A stretch of 6,780 nucleotides of DNA, from assembly GCA_937926755.1 (NCBI GenBank), contig CALBBA010000056.1, forward strand, positions 1 through 6,780, written 5' to 3'. Under the pieces are notes generated by a model. That model was not told the origin of the DNA. It ran no database searches and worked only from the letters and a program-made list of their open reading frames with translations. Position numbers and translations under genes: made by a program. Every line of letters begins with the position of its first letter. Positions within the stretch are counted from its first letter, which is position 1. The stretch is from an uncultured Collinsella sp. Its GTDB lineage: Bacteria; Actinomycetota; Coriobacteriia; Coriobacteriales; Coriobacteriaceae. Shown here one piece after another: positions 1 through 6,677 of the stretch.

Positions 1-51
1 GATATCCACACTCGGAACAGAACTTTGCAGCACTTTGCTGCGAATTGGTAT
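1..51 (-). repeat. Paralogous repeat, left copy (zinc-ribbon coding end of SPFH copy B)
   Basis: This stretch matches 6730-6780 at 47 of 51 positions, in the same orientation and 6,729 bases apart. Both copies encode SQQ-(S/N)-AAKFCSECGY near the C terminus of an SPFH protein. The repeat is therefore paralogous coding sequence and not an insertion-sequence end. Both copies stop at the window edge, so the true length of the similarity cannot be seen. Confidence 0.9.
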
Positions 52-1054
52 CCGCAGGGATGGTCTGTGTCGCGGTCGTACCGGTCGCTTGTGAGAGTGC
101 ATCGGTCATAACTGACCCCATGGTCCCACCAACACCGGTCATTACGCCTAGGCCGATTCCCATGTTTGCGTATTCGCCAGTCGCTTCGTTTTGGGCCATC
201 TTTTCGGCAATATCGAAGCTGCGTTCCTGTTGATAGGTGTAGCCCTCGATTTGCCGTTTTTCTGCGCGTGCTTTTGCGGAGATTACGGTGCGCTGCGCCG
301 CAGTTTCTTGTTCGATAATGCTGACCTGCTGTTTTATCTGCGCCTCGCGTACGTCGGCATATTGCTTGAAATGGAGATCCTTAAACTTCTCGTATACCGG
401 ATCACCTTCGGGTTTGACGATGGCGGTGACCAGCATTTGTGTTAATGATAGGCCGTATGCGGCAAAGTCGGAAAGCAGCTTGTTCTTAAGCGAGTCGGAT
501 AGCTCTTCCAGGTGTGCATCGAGTTCGAAAATGGAGAGCTTTTGCTCGGTAATTACTTGAGCGAGATGAGTTTTTATGCGAGTTTGCAGGAAAGCTTTGA
601 AATAACTGATCAACTTGTCCTGGGAGAGCAAGGCTTCGGTTCCAACAAGTTTGAGAAGGAGCCTGCGGGGCTCTTTTACAGCAAGAGCCATCTCTCCGGA
701 TGCCCCGAGCGAGAGCGGAAATCCATAAGTCGGTTCCATGAACTGAATCTTGGAATTGGTTCCCCAGCGGATGCCCATCTGCTCGATGAGGTTAACAAAG
801 TAGACCTCTGAGTGAAACGGGCTGACACCGCCGGTCGTTATCTTCGAAACGCCGTTCAGTAACGGTAGATTTTGAGTTTCAAGTTCATGCCTGCCTGGTC
901 CAAACGAATCCAGGGCCTGGCCATTAAGGAAGAAAATTGCTTCTTGGGTCTCGTGAACAATGAGTTGCGAGCCCGTATTGAAGTCTTCTGAGGGGTGTTT
1001 CCAGATAAAAGTTTGGTTATTGCCCTCATATTTAATGACATCCGTGATGCTCAT
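1..1054 (-). CDS. SPFH-domain protein of the YdjI / virion-core-like family with C-terminal zinc ribbon (copy B, 3' end cut by window)
   Basis: The minus strand is open for 351 codons and runs off the left edge. The protein begins MSITDVIKYEGNN, which fits the YdjI-like SPFH family, membrane-associated scaffold proteins related to stomatin/flotillin. The SPFH region covers roughly residues 15-230, with GGVSPF at 75-80 and SEVYFVN at 82-88. A charged helix follows at about 232-292, then a Gly/Met-rich stretch at 298-313. A linker leads into KFCSECGY, the first half of a zinc ribbon (C346, C349) whose second CxxC lies outside the window. The start is the first ATG of the frame, after AAGGGGA at close spacing. 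The gene lies 19 bases behind the FHA gene, so both are probably on one transcript. In Bacillus subtilis, YdjI acts with YdjG, YdjH and PspA at the stressed membrane; that role here is inferred. Family assignment is firm, function is not. Confidence 0.88.
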   Translation of the reverse strand, partial: MSITDVIKYEGNNQTFIWKHPSEDFNTGSQLIVHETQEAIFFLNGQALDSFGPGRHELETQNLPLLNGVSKITTGGVSPFHSEVYFVNLIEQMGIRWGTNSKIQFMEPTYGFPLSLGASGEMALAVKEPRRLLLKLVGTEALLSQDKLISYFKAFLQTRIKTHLAQVITEQKLSIFELDAHLEELSDSLKNKLLSDFAAYGLSLTQMLVTAIVKPEGDPVYEKFKDLHFKQYADVREAQIKQQVSIIEQETAAQRTVISAKARAEKRQIEGYTYQQERSFDIAEKMAQNEATGEYANMGIGLGVMTGVGGTMGSVMTDALSQATGTTATQTIPADTNSQQSAAKFCSECGY

Positions 1055-1073
1055 AGTCCCCTTGTTTCCATGG

Positions 1074-2006
1074 TTAGTAATGTTGATTTGCTAAGATAGC
1101 CGTCGTTGCTACGACGGCAAAAGTGGTGCTGAGACCCAGGCGCAGGATGTCGCCGGGGTACAGCTGGGCGGGTGCGCCGGAGCTGATGTCGAGTTCGTTG
1201 TTGTCGGCTGTTCGAATCAGATGCGTGCCGTTGGTCGAACCGAGGTCTTGTGCGTACCAAGCATTGTTCTCGGCGAAGATACGGAGATGCCTAGCGGAGA
1301 CATCCAGCCCAACATCGGTGACAGCGCTGTCTTCGAGTGCGAGCGCTCCGATGATGGAGCCCATGGCAGAAGGCTCAATGACATAAGGGCCGCCGATGAC
1401 GAGTCCGCTATCGATCCTGATAAGGCCGATCGCATGTTCGGTGTCCGTTTGTTTTAAATCGCATGGGCAGAAAGAAATACTTGAGGGGGTAAACGACCTG
1501 ACATTCTCTGCGAATTCAAAGCGGTCCCTGATGTACGCGATAGCACGGGCCGGTTCGCACCAACAGGCGGTCGAGACAACGAGCACGATTGAGATAAGAG
1601 CCCTGTTATCTTTGTCTGACTGGCAGCCGACGAGGCGCGAGGCAGCGTTCCGGTAAAGGAGCCCATTATGCCCACAGGCACTGAGCGCTTGAGCCATCGC
1701 GTCAGTCGCTGCCGCAATCATGGTATAGATGTCGGTGTTAGAATACCCTTTTTCCTGTAGCTTGTGCAGGATTTGATTCGATGCGCAGGACCAGTCGGCA
1801 AAGTAGCGATCTTCTAGGGAGCCCGGCTGCGAGTGCACGATCGTGCGCGAAAGCCAGCTGGTGTCCTGTGCCATTTGGGCGGTAGGCTGTCCATTTGTTA
1901 ACGGCAGATCGGATAGTAACAATTCAGCAAGTGCGCGATGGCTCAGGGTAAATGAAGTCTTGAACAGGGAGAACATGATCTCGAGCGGTGTTTGCCGTTT
2001 TGGCAT
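1074..2006 (-). CDS. FHA-domain protein with uncharacterised N-terminal region
   Basis: This is a 310-residue protein. Residues about 205-302 form a forkhead-associated domain, which binds phosphothreonine peptides. The visible hallmarks are SARHL at 237-241 (the S-x-x-H pair S237/H240), GSTNGT at 256-261 and YPGDILRLG near 283-291. Residues 1-200 contain no domain I can name: they are mostly helical, with several cysteines (FCPC near 190) and no clear transmembrane segment or signal peptide. No kinase is visible in the window. The start is ATG preceded by AAGGGAG at 2013-2019 with 6 bases between. It is the first gene of a two-gene unit with SPFH copy B. I infer that it couples a Ser/Thr phosphorylation signal to the SPFH scaffold. 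The FHA call is firm; the N-terminal half is unknown. Confidence 0.85.
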   Translation of the reverse strand: MPKRQTPLEIMFSLFKTSFTLSHRALAELLLSDLPLTNGQPTAQMAQDTSWLSRTIVHSQPGSLEDRYFADWSCASNQILHKLQEKGYSNTDIYTMIAAATDAMAQALSACGHNGLLYRNAASRLVGCQSDKDNRALISIVLVVSTACWCEPARAIAYIRDRFEFAENVRSFTPSSISFCPCDLKQTDTEHAIGLIRIDSGLVIGGPYVIEPSAMGSIIGALALEDSAVTDVGLDVSARHLRIFAENNAWYAQDLGSTNGTHLIRTADNNELDISSGAPAQLYPGDILRLGLSTTFAVVATTAILANQHY

Positions 2007-2197
2007 GATATTCTCCCTTCCTTGACCTTATTTGTTAAATAAAGGATAAAGGTGCCACTGGTCGATTTTACTGTGCAACAAATTGCATGTCGGCGAGCGG
2101 TCGCGCCGCATGATGCGTTCGTTCCAGCATGAGAGCTGATTATCTTAGGGGCGCAATACGGTCGCGTTTTGATTAGGATGGCACGACTCAGCCGCCC

Positions 2198-2309
2198 TTC
2201 GGGAAGCTGTGTCCCGGAATGGGCGCTCAGAGTGGGATGCAGTTTCCGAGAGAGGCTCGTTAGGGAAAGCGCATCCCATTCTGAGCCGGAATTATGGGAC
2301 GCAGTTTCC
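2198..2309. repeat. Intergenic palindromic repeat element (REP/BIME-like)
   Basis: A motif of the form TGGGAYGC-n2-TTTCC occurs twice in direct orientation (2233-2247 and 2295-2309, 14 of 15 identical) and once inverted (2263-2278). A smaller hairpin, TTCGGGA against TCCCGgAA with a 7-base loop, precedes them at 2198-2219. Repeated, paired motifs of this kind in a non-coding gap are typical of extragenic palindromic elements. I recall similar repeats in Collinsella genomes but cannot verify that here. The exact borders are uncertain. Confidence 0.6.
2225..2286. other. Long hairpin, 16-bp outer stem plus 5-bp inner stem
   Basis: Bases 2225-2240 pair with 2271-2286 over 16 positions, with one G-T wobble (2232/2279). 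After a 2x2 internal loop, 2243-2247 pair with 2264-2268, leaving a 16-base loop. No T-run follows on either strand, so it is not a classic terminator. It is the core of the repeat element, and either DNA cruciform or RNA hairpin behaviour is possible. Confidence 0.7.
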
Positions 2310-2320
2310 TTTTCGAATAG

Positions 2321-2365
2321 AAGGAGGTGCGCTGCCTGCGGTTGATGCAGACAGCGTGCCTTCTT
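2321..2365. other. Second long hairpin, 19-position stem with 7-base loop
   Basis: Bases 2321-2339 pair with 2347-2365 along 19 consecutive positions, with one C-A mismatch (2335/2351) and three G-T wobbles. The loop is 2340-2346. The wobbles favour an RNA fold on the plus strand over a pure DNA palindrome. No T-run follows on either strand. It may be part of a structured leader or small RNA, or a second unit of the adjacent repeat. Its function is unknown. Confidence 0.6.
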
Positions 2366-2461
2366 GCATAAAGCTCTGCTGAGGTTTGAAATTAGCTCGC
2401 TATGTAAAAAAGAACCCTTAATTCCCAATACTTCAAATTCTGAAATTAGACAATGCATTTC

Positions 2462-2490
2462 TTGAGTCTTAATTGCAAATATCGGATATA
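2462..2490 (+). promoter_or_regulatory. Candidate sigma-70-type promoter for the Fic gene
   Basis: TTGAGT (2462-2467) and GATATA (2485-2490) are separated by 17 bases, in an AT-rich stretch about 55 bases upstream of the Fic start codon. TATATT at 2487-2492 is an alternative -10 box with 19-base spacing. No other pair in this stretch fits as well. It is a prediction by eye. Confidence 0.45.
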
Positions 2491-2495
2491 TTCGA
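2482..2495. promoter_or_regulatory. Near-palindrome overlapping the -10 box, possible operator
   Basis: TCGGATATATTCGA is symmetric at 12 of 14 positions; only the G2485/T2492 pair breaks it. It sits directly over the proposed -10 box of the Fic gene, where a bound repressor would block transcription. The Fic protein itself ends in a winged-helix segment, so autoregulation is possible. AT-rich palindromes arise easily by chance, so confidence is low. Confidence 0.25.
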
Positions 2496-2527
2496 AATAA
2501 TGAAAGACGATTAAGCTATTTGATTTC

Positions 2528-2534
2528 AAAGGAG
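2528..2534 (+). promoter_or_regulatory. Ribosome binding site that decides the Fic start
   Basis: AAAGGAG is followed by two ATGs in different frames. The one at 2537 is only 2 bases away, too close to use, and opens a frame with no recognisable protein. The one at 2545 lies 10 bases away and opens the Fic frame. Confidence 0.6.
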
Positions 2535-2544
2535 CGATGAAGCG

Positions 2545-3786
2545 ATGGCGTACAAGACGCTCGAAAAACTCTTTTATGCAGATTCAAGCTCCGATCGTTA
2601 TGCTCGCCATGACGAGCTGCTGCGCGAACGTCTTACTGCCGACGGCACGGTGCGGACTGGAATTCACCTTGAGCACGGTGAACTGTTCGCTTGTGTTCCT
2701 TTGGACCTGTCCGTTGCTAGCGAGCGGATCCTCAGAAAAGAACGAAAGATTTCCAACCTGTGGAACAGCTTGCCTTATGTGGCTTTGGGGGCCTCGATTC
2801 GTTCACTGGTGCTTGAGGAGGTTGTTTTCAGCAACGAGATGGAGGGCGTGCACAGCACGCGGCGCCAGATTGAAGCGGCGCTGGAGTCTGCGGAAGATGC
2901 TACGGCCGAACTTTGCGGTGCCGCCGAAAAGGAACACACTCCTTTTATTGAATTCGCTCGTCTCTATCTTCAGCTTGTGGATGGTTCAAGTCGTCCCGGC
3001 AAACCCGGGGATATCCGCGAGATTTTCGATGCCGTCACTAAGGGCGTGCTTGACCCGAAGGACCGTCCGGATGGCAAGATGTTCCGTTTGGGTCCCGTTG
3101 TGATTGAGAACAGTCGGGGCAAGATTCTCCATCAGGGTGTTTCCTCGGAGCCCGAAATCATTGACCTTCTTGGCAAGATGATAGAGCTTGGCAATCGCGA
3201 AGATGTCCCAAGCCTTTATGTAGCCTCGCTCTGCCATTTCCTCTTTGAATATATCCACCCCTTCTATGACGGCAACGGGAGGACGGGGAGATACCTTCTC
3301 GCGTTGAGCTTGAACGAGACGCTATCGCAGCCGACCGTGCTGTCGCTCTCCAGGGCGATTGCCGAGAATAAAACCGCATATTACAAGGCGTTCGATGTGG
3401 TGGAGAGGCCCCTTAACGGCAGTGAGGCTACTCCGTTTGTCGCAATGATGCTTGATTTGGTAGAGCAGGCACAAGATGCCGTTCTGAGTGATTTGGTCGA
3501 AAAGCGTACGCAGCTTGAGGATCTTAAGATGGCGATCGAAGAGCTCGACGGCTCTTTTACCGAAAGGGCAAAAGATATTCTTTTTTATGCGGCCCAGATG
3601 CATATTTTCGAAGCCTTTGGTGAGTCCACGCTTGATGGCGTGTCGGGCTATCTCGATGTAACAAAGCCGACAGCGAGTAGGTCATTGTCGAGCCTAATCG
3701 CTGCCGGATATTTAGAAAAGGTGTCCGCAAGGCCGCTCGTGTGCAAGATGACGGTGGCGGGACTTATTCTGCTCGGGCTAGAGTGA
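2545..3786 (+). CDS. Fic-domain protein adenylyltransferase, class II, with C-terminal winged helix
   Basis: Fic enzymes transfer AMP from ATP to a hydroxyl side chain of a target protein, usually in the cytoplasm. The protein has 413 residues. The catalytic loop HPFYDGNGRTGR is complete at 238-249: H238 is the general base, D242 the metal ligand, and N244/R246 bind phosphate. The inhibitory (S/T)xxxE(G/N) motif is SNEMEG at 96-101, N-terminal to the core, which defines class II. E100 is expected to pair with R249 and hold the enzyme off. Residues about 360-405, including VTKPTASRSLSSLIAAGYLEK, look like a winged-helix DNA-binding segment, common in long Fic proteins. All key residues are present, so an active, autoinhibited enzyme is expected; the target is unknown. 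It is a lone plus-strand gene between two minus-strand operons. No antitoxin-like small gene is adjacent, which fits inhibition in cis. Confidence 0.93.
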   Translation: MAYKTLEKLFYADSSSDRYARHDELLRERLTADGTVRTGIHLEHGELFACVPLDLSVASERILRKERKISNLWNSLPYVALGASIRSLVLEEVVFSNEMEGVHSTRRQIEAALESAEDATAELCGAAEKEHTPFIEFARLYLQLVDGSSRPGKPGDIREIFDAVTKGVLDPKDRPDGKMFRLGPVVIENSRGKILHQGVSSEPEIIDLLGKMIELGNREDVPSLYVASLCHFLFEYIHPFYDGNGRTGRYLLALSLNETLSQPTVLSLSRAIAENKTAYYKAFDVVERPLNGSEATPFVAMMLDLVEQAQDAVLSDLVEKRTQLEDLKMAIEELDGSFTERAKDILFYAAQMHIFEAFGESTLDGVSGYLDVTKPTASRSLSSLIAAGYLEKVSARPLVCKMTVAGLILLGLE

Positions 3787-3860
3787 ACATCGGTTATCAG
3801 ACAAATGAACACTCCGAGCGTTTGCCCGCCATTCCTCCATGGTGTGAAATCGCTCTTATC

Positions 3861-3890
3861 CCATTGAGGCGCCTTTGAGGTCGCCAATGG
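3861..3890. terminator. Weak hairpin between convergent genes, possible bidirectional terminator
   Basis: CCATT and GGCG (3861-3865, 3868-3871) pair with CGCC and AATGG (3882-3890), with a 2-base bulge and a 10-base loop. It lies in the 127-base gap between the 3' ends of the Fic and zinc-ribbon genes, where a shared terminator is expected. There is no T-run on either side, so intrinsic termination would be weak. I see nothing else in this gap. Confidence 0.25.
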
Positions 3891-3913
3891 ACTGTTGCGG
3901 CAAGCGGTGAAAG

Positions 3914-5386
3914 CTATGATTCAATTTCGTTCGACACGTACGCCATGAGTTCATCGTCTAAGGTCTTCAAAGAGTTTTTGTTTTCCCGCCTGCGCGCGCG
4001 AGCCTGTTCTATTTTCGCATCACATTCTCGTTTCGCTTTGAACTCGAATGGACTGAAGAAAGAACGTCTGCTCTTAAGCTCTCGAAGTTCGTTTCCCAGT
4101 TGGTCAAATTCATCTTCGAGCCATTGTTTTTGCGGCTTTTTAACAGGATTATCTAACCAATATTTGGCTTGGAGCTCTGTTTCTTTTTCAGCGCGCTCAC
4201 GTTCCTTCTTCTTCTCGGGGTCGTATTCGTCACGCTTTGCCATGTCCTCTTTGAGGCGTTCCCTTCGTAACGTGATCGCCTCGGCATTTAGTGAAAAGCC
4301 TTCCTTCACGCTATTTGACACATATGCGCCATGGGCTCTCGTATAGGTTTTATGCCCTATGTTCAACTCTTCAATTGCGCATAAGTTTGACCATGCATTG
4401 AACAATAGCTCGGGCGCCAAGATAAGGCCTGTCATCGAAGTGCCCTCAGTCTCCGTCTCTAAGAATTTAATTGCGGTTCTCAACGCTAATTCATATCGAT
4501 TGTATACGTGCGTGCACATGTCAAAAGCGTCCTCTTCTGCGGACTGGTCGACGCCACTGCCGTCAAGATAGTAATCAAAAATGTTGTTGTTTTCCCACTT
4601 GTTTCGCCATTTGGTCACACCGTCTACTACAGAACTGTTGATGATGCTTGCTGCCGTAAAATACATTCCTGGTATCTCTTCAGCAAGGAAGTACTTCTCC
4701 ATGTCTGTATCATTTAAAGCATGGCGTTGACTGTCAGAAATATCCGGAGAGTTGAGCATTTCTTCCTTTGCTTTACAAAAAGTAAAGGAAAGCTTGCCAA
4801 TTGCTGTCCATTGGCTTTTTCTTATTTCGAGATGGGATGCCAGCGTATCTGTAATCAACGCGAGATTATCATCTGATGGCGTGTTGATTATTGGCTCGGC
4901 ATACAAAGAGATGACTGCTTCGACAATATCATCGAGGTGCAGTTTTAAACTTTTGATAACGCTCCACGCATGAATTAGGCCTTCACAGGTTTTTACTTCA
5001 TTTGGAAGCAGCTGAAAGGTTTTGAGAAAACAGTCAGAAGATTCGCGAAGGCGATTGTTTTTAATTGTCAGTTGCCAGTCGATCGCTATTGACTTGATTG
5101 CCCAAGCATCAATGTTGTCTAAATCAATCTCTAACACCTTGTTCGCATATCGTTCGGCTTCGCAGAAGTTTCTAGTTTTGCATGCAGTTTTGGCCAACGT
5201 GAGCAGCCTTTTTGCATCTGCCGTCTTGTCTGTTTTCACTGTGCCTTCGACTTGAACAACGCCCTCGACCATCATTTTCTTTGCAGACTCGAGCGTATAT
5301 TTCATACCGCAGCTTTGGCATACGAAGAAATCCCCATCTTTGACGATTTCGGTGCCGCCGCAAAGTTCACATTTCAGTGCTTTCAT
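3914..5386 (-). CDS. TFIIB-type zinc-ribbon protein with helical repeat middle and coiled-coil tail
   Basis: The protein has 490 residues. It opens MKALKCELCGG with a zinc ribbon whose ligands are C6, C9, C23 and C26, followed by MKYTLESAKKMMVEG, a recurring N terminus of uncharacterised zinc-ribbon proteins in Firmicutes and Actinobacteria. Residues about 55-120 look like TPR-type helical repeats (AERYANKVLEIDLDNIDAWA). The middle is helical with no named domain. From about 373 to the end the chain is rich in K, E and R and probably forms a coiled coil. No transmembrane segment is seen. An in-frame TTG at 5410 would add 8 residues, but the ATG at 5386 fits the family N terminus and has AAAGAGG 9 bases upstream. 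It begins 4 bases after the HEPN-like gene and is the last gene of the operon. The role is probably as a protein-interaction scaffold, by inference only. Confidence 0.85.
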   Translation of the reverse strand: MKALKCELCGGTEIVKDGDFFVCQSCGMKYTLESAKKMMVEGVVQVEGTVKTDKTADAKRLLTLAKTACKTRNFCEAERYANKVLEIDLDNIDAWAIKSIAIDWQLTIKNNRLRESSDCFLKTFQLLPNEVKTCEGLIHAWSVIKSLKLHLDDIVEAVISLYAEPIINTPSDDNLALITDTLASHLEIRKSQWTAIGKLSFTFCKAKEEMLNSPDISDSQRHALNDTDMEKYFLAEEIPGMYFTAASIINSSVVDGVTKWRNKWENNNIFDYYLDGSGVDQSAEEDAFDMCTHVYNRYELALRTAIKFLETETEGTSMTGLILAPELLFNAWSNLCAIEELNIGHKTYTRAHGAYVSNSVKEGFSLNAEAITLRRERLKEDMAKRDEYDPEKKKERERAEKETELQAKYWLDNPVKKPQKQWLEDEFDQLGNELRELKSRRSFFSPFEFKAKRECDAKIEQARARRRENKNSLKTLDDELMAYVSNEIES

Positions 5387-5390
5387 GAAG

Positions 5391-5999
5391 TTAGACCTCT
5401 TTCTTTTCAACGATATCTATCCATGCAAGAAGCGTTTCTTTGCGAATGAGGATCCGGGCAGTAATTCTTTTGCCGTCGCGATCTTCGATTAGCACCAAAC
5501 CGGTTGGAAACAGATATGTCTGTCCATGTGCAATCCCATTTCGAAGATGGCGAAAAAGGCACTGCATTCTGTTTTCATCACCGCTACGGCGCTCGATGGA
5601 GTTATCCTCTCGGAGCGTTAGTTTGACATTCTTGTGTAGGACCGCCCTTGGGTGCTCGGCGCATATTTCTTAATCTAGGGCCATGTTCTCCAGAGTTCCG
5701 TCAATAGTCTGGCTTCCTATGAAAATGAAAGAGGTTATTCCGGACACCTTTAATAGCTTTCCCTCTAGTATCTTGATGGAGGGTCCGTTCCAGCCTAATG
5801 ATGTCAACGTTCGCTGTGTGGACAAACCGGCCTTATCTTTTGCGATGGGTGCTTGCAAAACGTAGGACCGAAATAGTTCTGAGAGCTCGTCTGGCGTAAA
5901 GCAATCTGATAGAGGGGCTCGATAGCCTTCGAGCTTGTATTTAGTGCTGTCGCAGACGTGTTGATAGTTTTCATTGACGTGTGATTTATTGGTTCCCAT
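5391..5999 (-). pseudogene. HEPN-like protein gene interrupted by one in-frame stop
   Basis: One reading frame runs from ATG at 5999 to TAA at 5391-5393, broken only by a TAA at 5670-5672 (codon 110). The first half encodes 109 residues with no domain I recognise. The second half encodes 92 residues with no plausible start near its beginning; its first in-frame ATG is codon 145. It contains LFRHLRNGIAHGQ, where R153 and H158 form an R-x4-H motif with N after the R, the signature of HEPN ribonucleases in toxin-antitoxin and phage-defence systems. A basic segment, DGKRITARILIRKETLLAW, follows. Without the stop the product would be 202 residues, a plausible size for a HEPN protein. It lies 12 bases after the membrane gene and 4 before the zinc-ribbon gene. 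It could be a nonsense mutation, a sequencing error or readthrough; mutation or error is most likely. The HEPN call is moderate, as it rests on motif and context. Confidence 0.65.
5396..5402 (-). promoter_or_regulatory. Ribosome binding site that decides the zinc-ribbon protein start
   Basis: AAAGAGG on the minus strand lies 9 bases before the ATG at 5386 and supports that ATG over the in-frame TTG at 5410. It sits inside the last codons of the HEPN-like frame, whose TAA (5391-5393) falls between it and the ATG. This arrangement would couple translation of the two genes. Confidence 0.55.
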
Positions 6000-6011
6000 A
6001 CCCGGTCTTTT

Positions 6012-6677
6012 CTAACGCTTATTTATGATTTCCTGCTGACGGATATATGCTTTTAGTTGCTTGCAAGCATGTTGGGCGTCGGGGAGTGATTTTGCTTTTA
6101 CCGCTTTGTCGAGATTTTCGATAGCGATAGGTATCAAATTTGAAAGGGACCGGTTTTCCGTTTTATCTGAAACGGGGCTTGCGTAGCGCATGGTTTCCAG
6201 AACGTCTGCGATGGCCGGCTTCAGATCGCTAGGTGCTTCTTCTAGGAGCAGTTCGAGTTTGATTTTGTTTGATTTCATTGATTTGGTAAGTGTCGAGACG
6301 TGTTCCTCGACATCAGAGGTTTGACTCTCGGATACATTTGCTACGCACAGCGTAATTACTGACGCGCCAAGTAGAAGGATGCTGAAACCAGAAAGAACGG
6401 ACAACGCATCGGTCTTTAGCGCTGCTCCGAAAAGAACTAGGGTCAGCTGGGTTGCAAATGAAGCCCCCACGAGAACTGTCTTGGAAATACCAAGCAGCTT
6501 TAGTTTCTTTGCCGGGTCATGAAGGAGGACTGCGATCAACAAGGAGAGCGCGACCAAAGAGAATGCGCTCTCAATCCAAAAAGTGGTTGAGGGTCCAAAT
6601 AAAAGTATTGTCGCGCTTTCGATAGCTATGAAGAGGGCTACGGGGATTGCTGCAATATATGCCTGCGTGTTCTTCAT
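6012..6677 (-). CDS. Four-helix membrane protein with cytoplasmic helical C-terminal domain
   Basis: The protein has 221 residues. Four hydrophobic segments lie at about 6-28, 33-52, 66-86 and 92-113, the second and third joined by the short basic loop KKLKLLGISK. By the positive-inside rule that loop, and hence both termini, should face the cytoplasm. Residues 114-221 are soluble and helical, containing EAPSDLKPAIADVLETMRY and then ASPVS. I do not recognise a named family. The start is the ATG at 6677, with GGAGG 5 bases upstream (6683-6687). That ATG overlaps the TAA of SPFH copy A by one base (TAATG), which implies translational coupling. A longer in-frame extension to 6740 would run over the end of the upstream gene and is rejected. 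Its coupling to an SPFH gene suggests that it is a membrane partner or anchor for the scaffold (inference). Confidence 0.82.
   Translation of the reverse strand: MKNTQAYIAAIPVALFIAIESATILLFGPSTTFWIESAFSLVALSLLIAVLLHDPAKKLKLLGISKTVLVGASFATQLTLVLFGAALKTDALSVLSGFSILLLGASVITLCVANVSESQTSDVEEHVSTLTKSMKSNKIKLELLLEEAPSDLKPAIADVLETMRYASPVSDKTENRSLSNLIPIAIENLDKAVKAKSLPDAQHACKQLKAYIRQQEIINKR

Larger units (their letters stand above)
2007..2544. other. 538-base gap between divergent FHA and Fic genes
   Basis: I see no convincing gene here. A 171-codon minus-strand frame crosses the gap, but it runs through the repeat and into the start of the FHA gene. The gap holds a small TGCAA-n4-TTGCA inverted repeat (2074-2087), a repeat-like element with hairpins (2198-2365), and the Fic promoter region near 2460-2495. 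The last 150 bases are AT-rich, as expected for a promoter-bearing region. Confidence 0.7.

Noticed and set aside
1..51. Terminal similarity as a circular-contig or assembly overlap
   Set aside because: Four differences in 51 bases, and a different following amino-acid context, fit diverged paralogues better than an identical assembly overlap.
2225..2286. Hairpin as an intrinsic terminator of either neighbouring gene
   Set aside because: It lies upstream of both divergent genes and has no T-run on either strand.
1943..2458. 171-codon minus-strand open frame spanning the intergenic gap
   Set aside because: It overlaps the start of the FHA gene in another frame, crosses the hairpin repeat, is rich in Ser, Cys, His and Arg in a shadow-like way, and matches no family I know.
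2537..3103. 188-codon plus-strand frame starting 8 bases before the Fic start
   Set aside because: It lies inside the Fic gene in another frame. Its ATG is only 2 bases from the Shine-Dalgarno sequence and its product has no recognisable features.
3648..3887. 79-codon minus-strand frame overlapping the Fic 3' end
   Set aside because: It is mostly antisense to the Fic winged-helix region and has no clear ribosome binding site or family resemblance.
5387..5410. TTG at 5410 as start of the zinc-ribbon protein
   Set aside because: The ATG at 5386 has better spacing to AAAGAGG and gives the family-typical MKALKCELC start.
5440..5673. 77-codon plus-strand frame over the 3' half of the HEPN-like gene
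   Set aside because: It is antisense to a frame containing the coherent RNGIAH motif and has no ribosome binding site; it is taken as a shadow.
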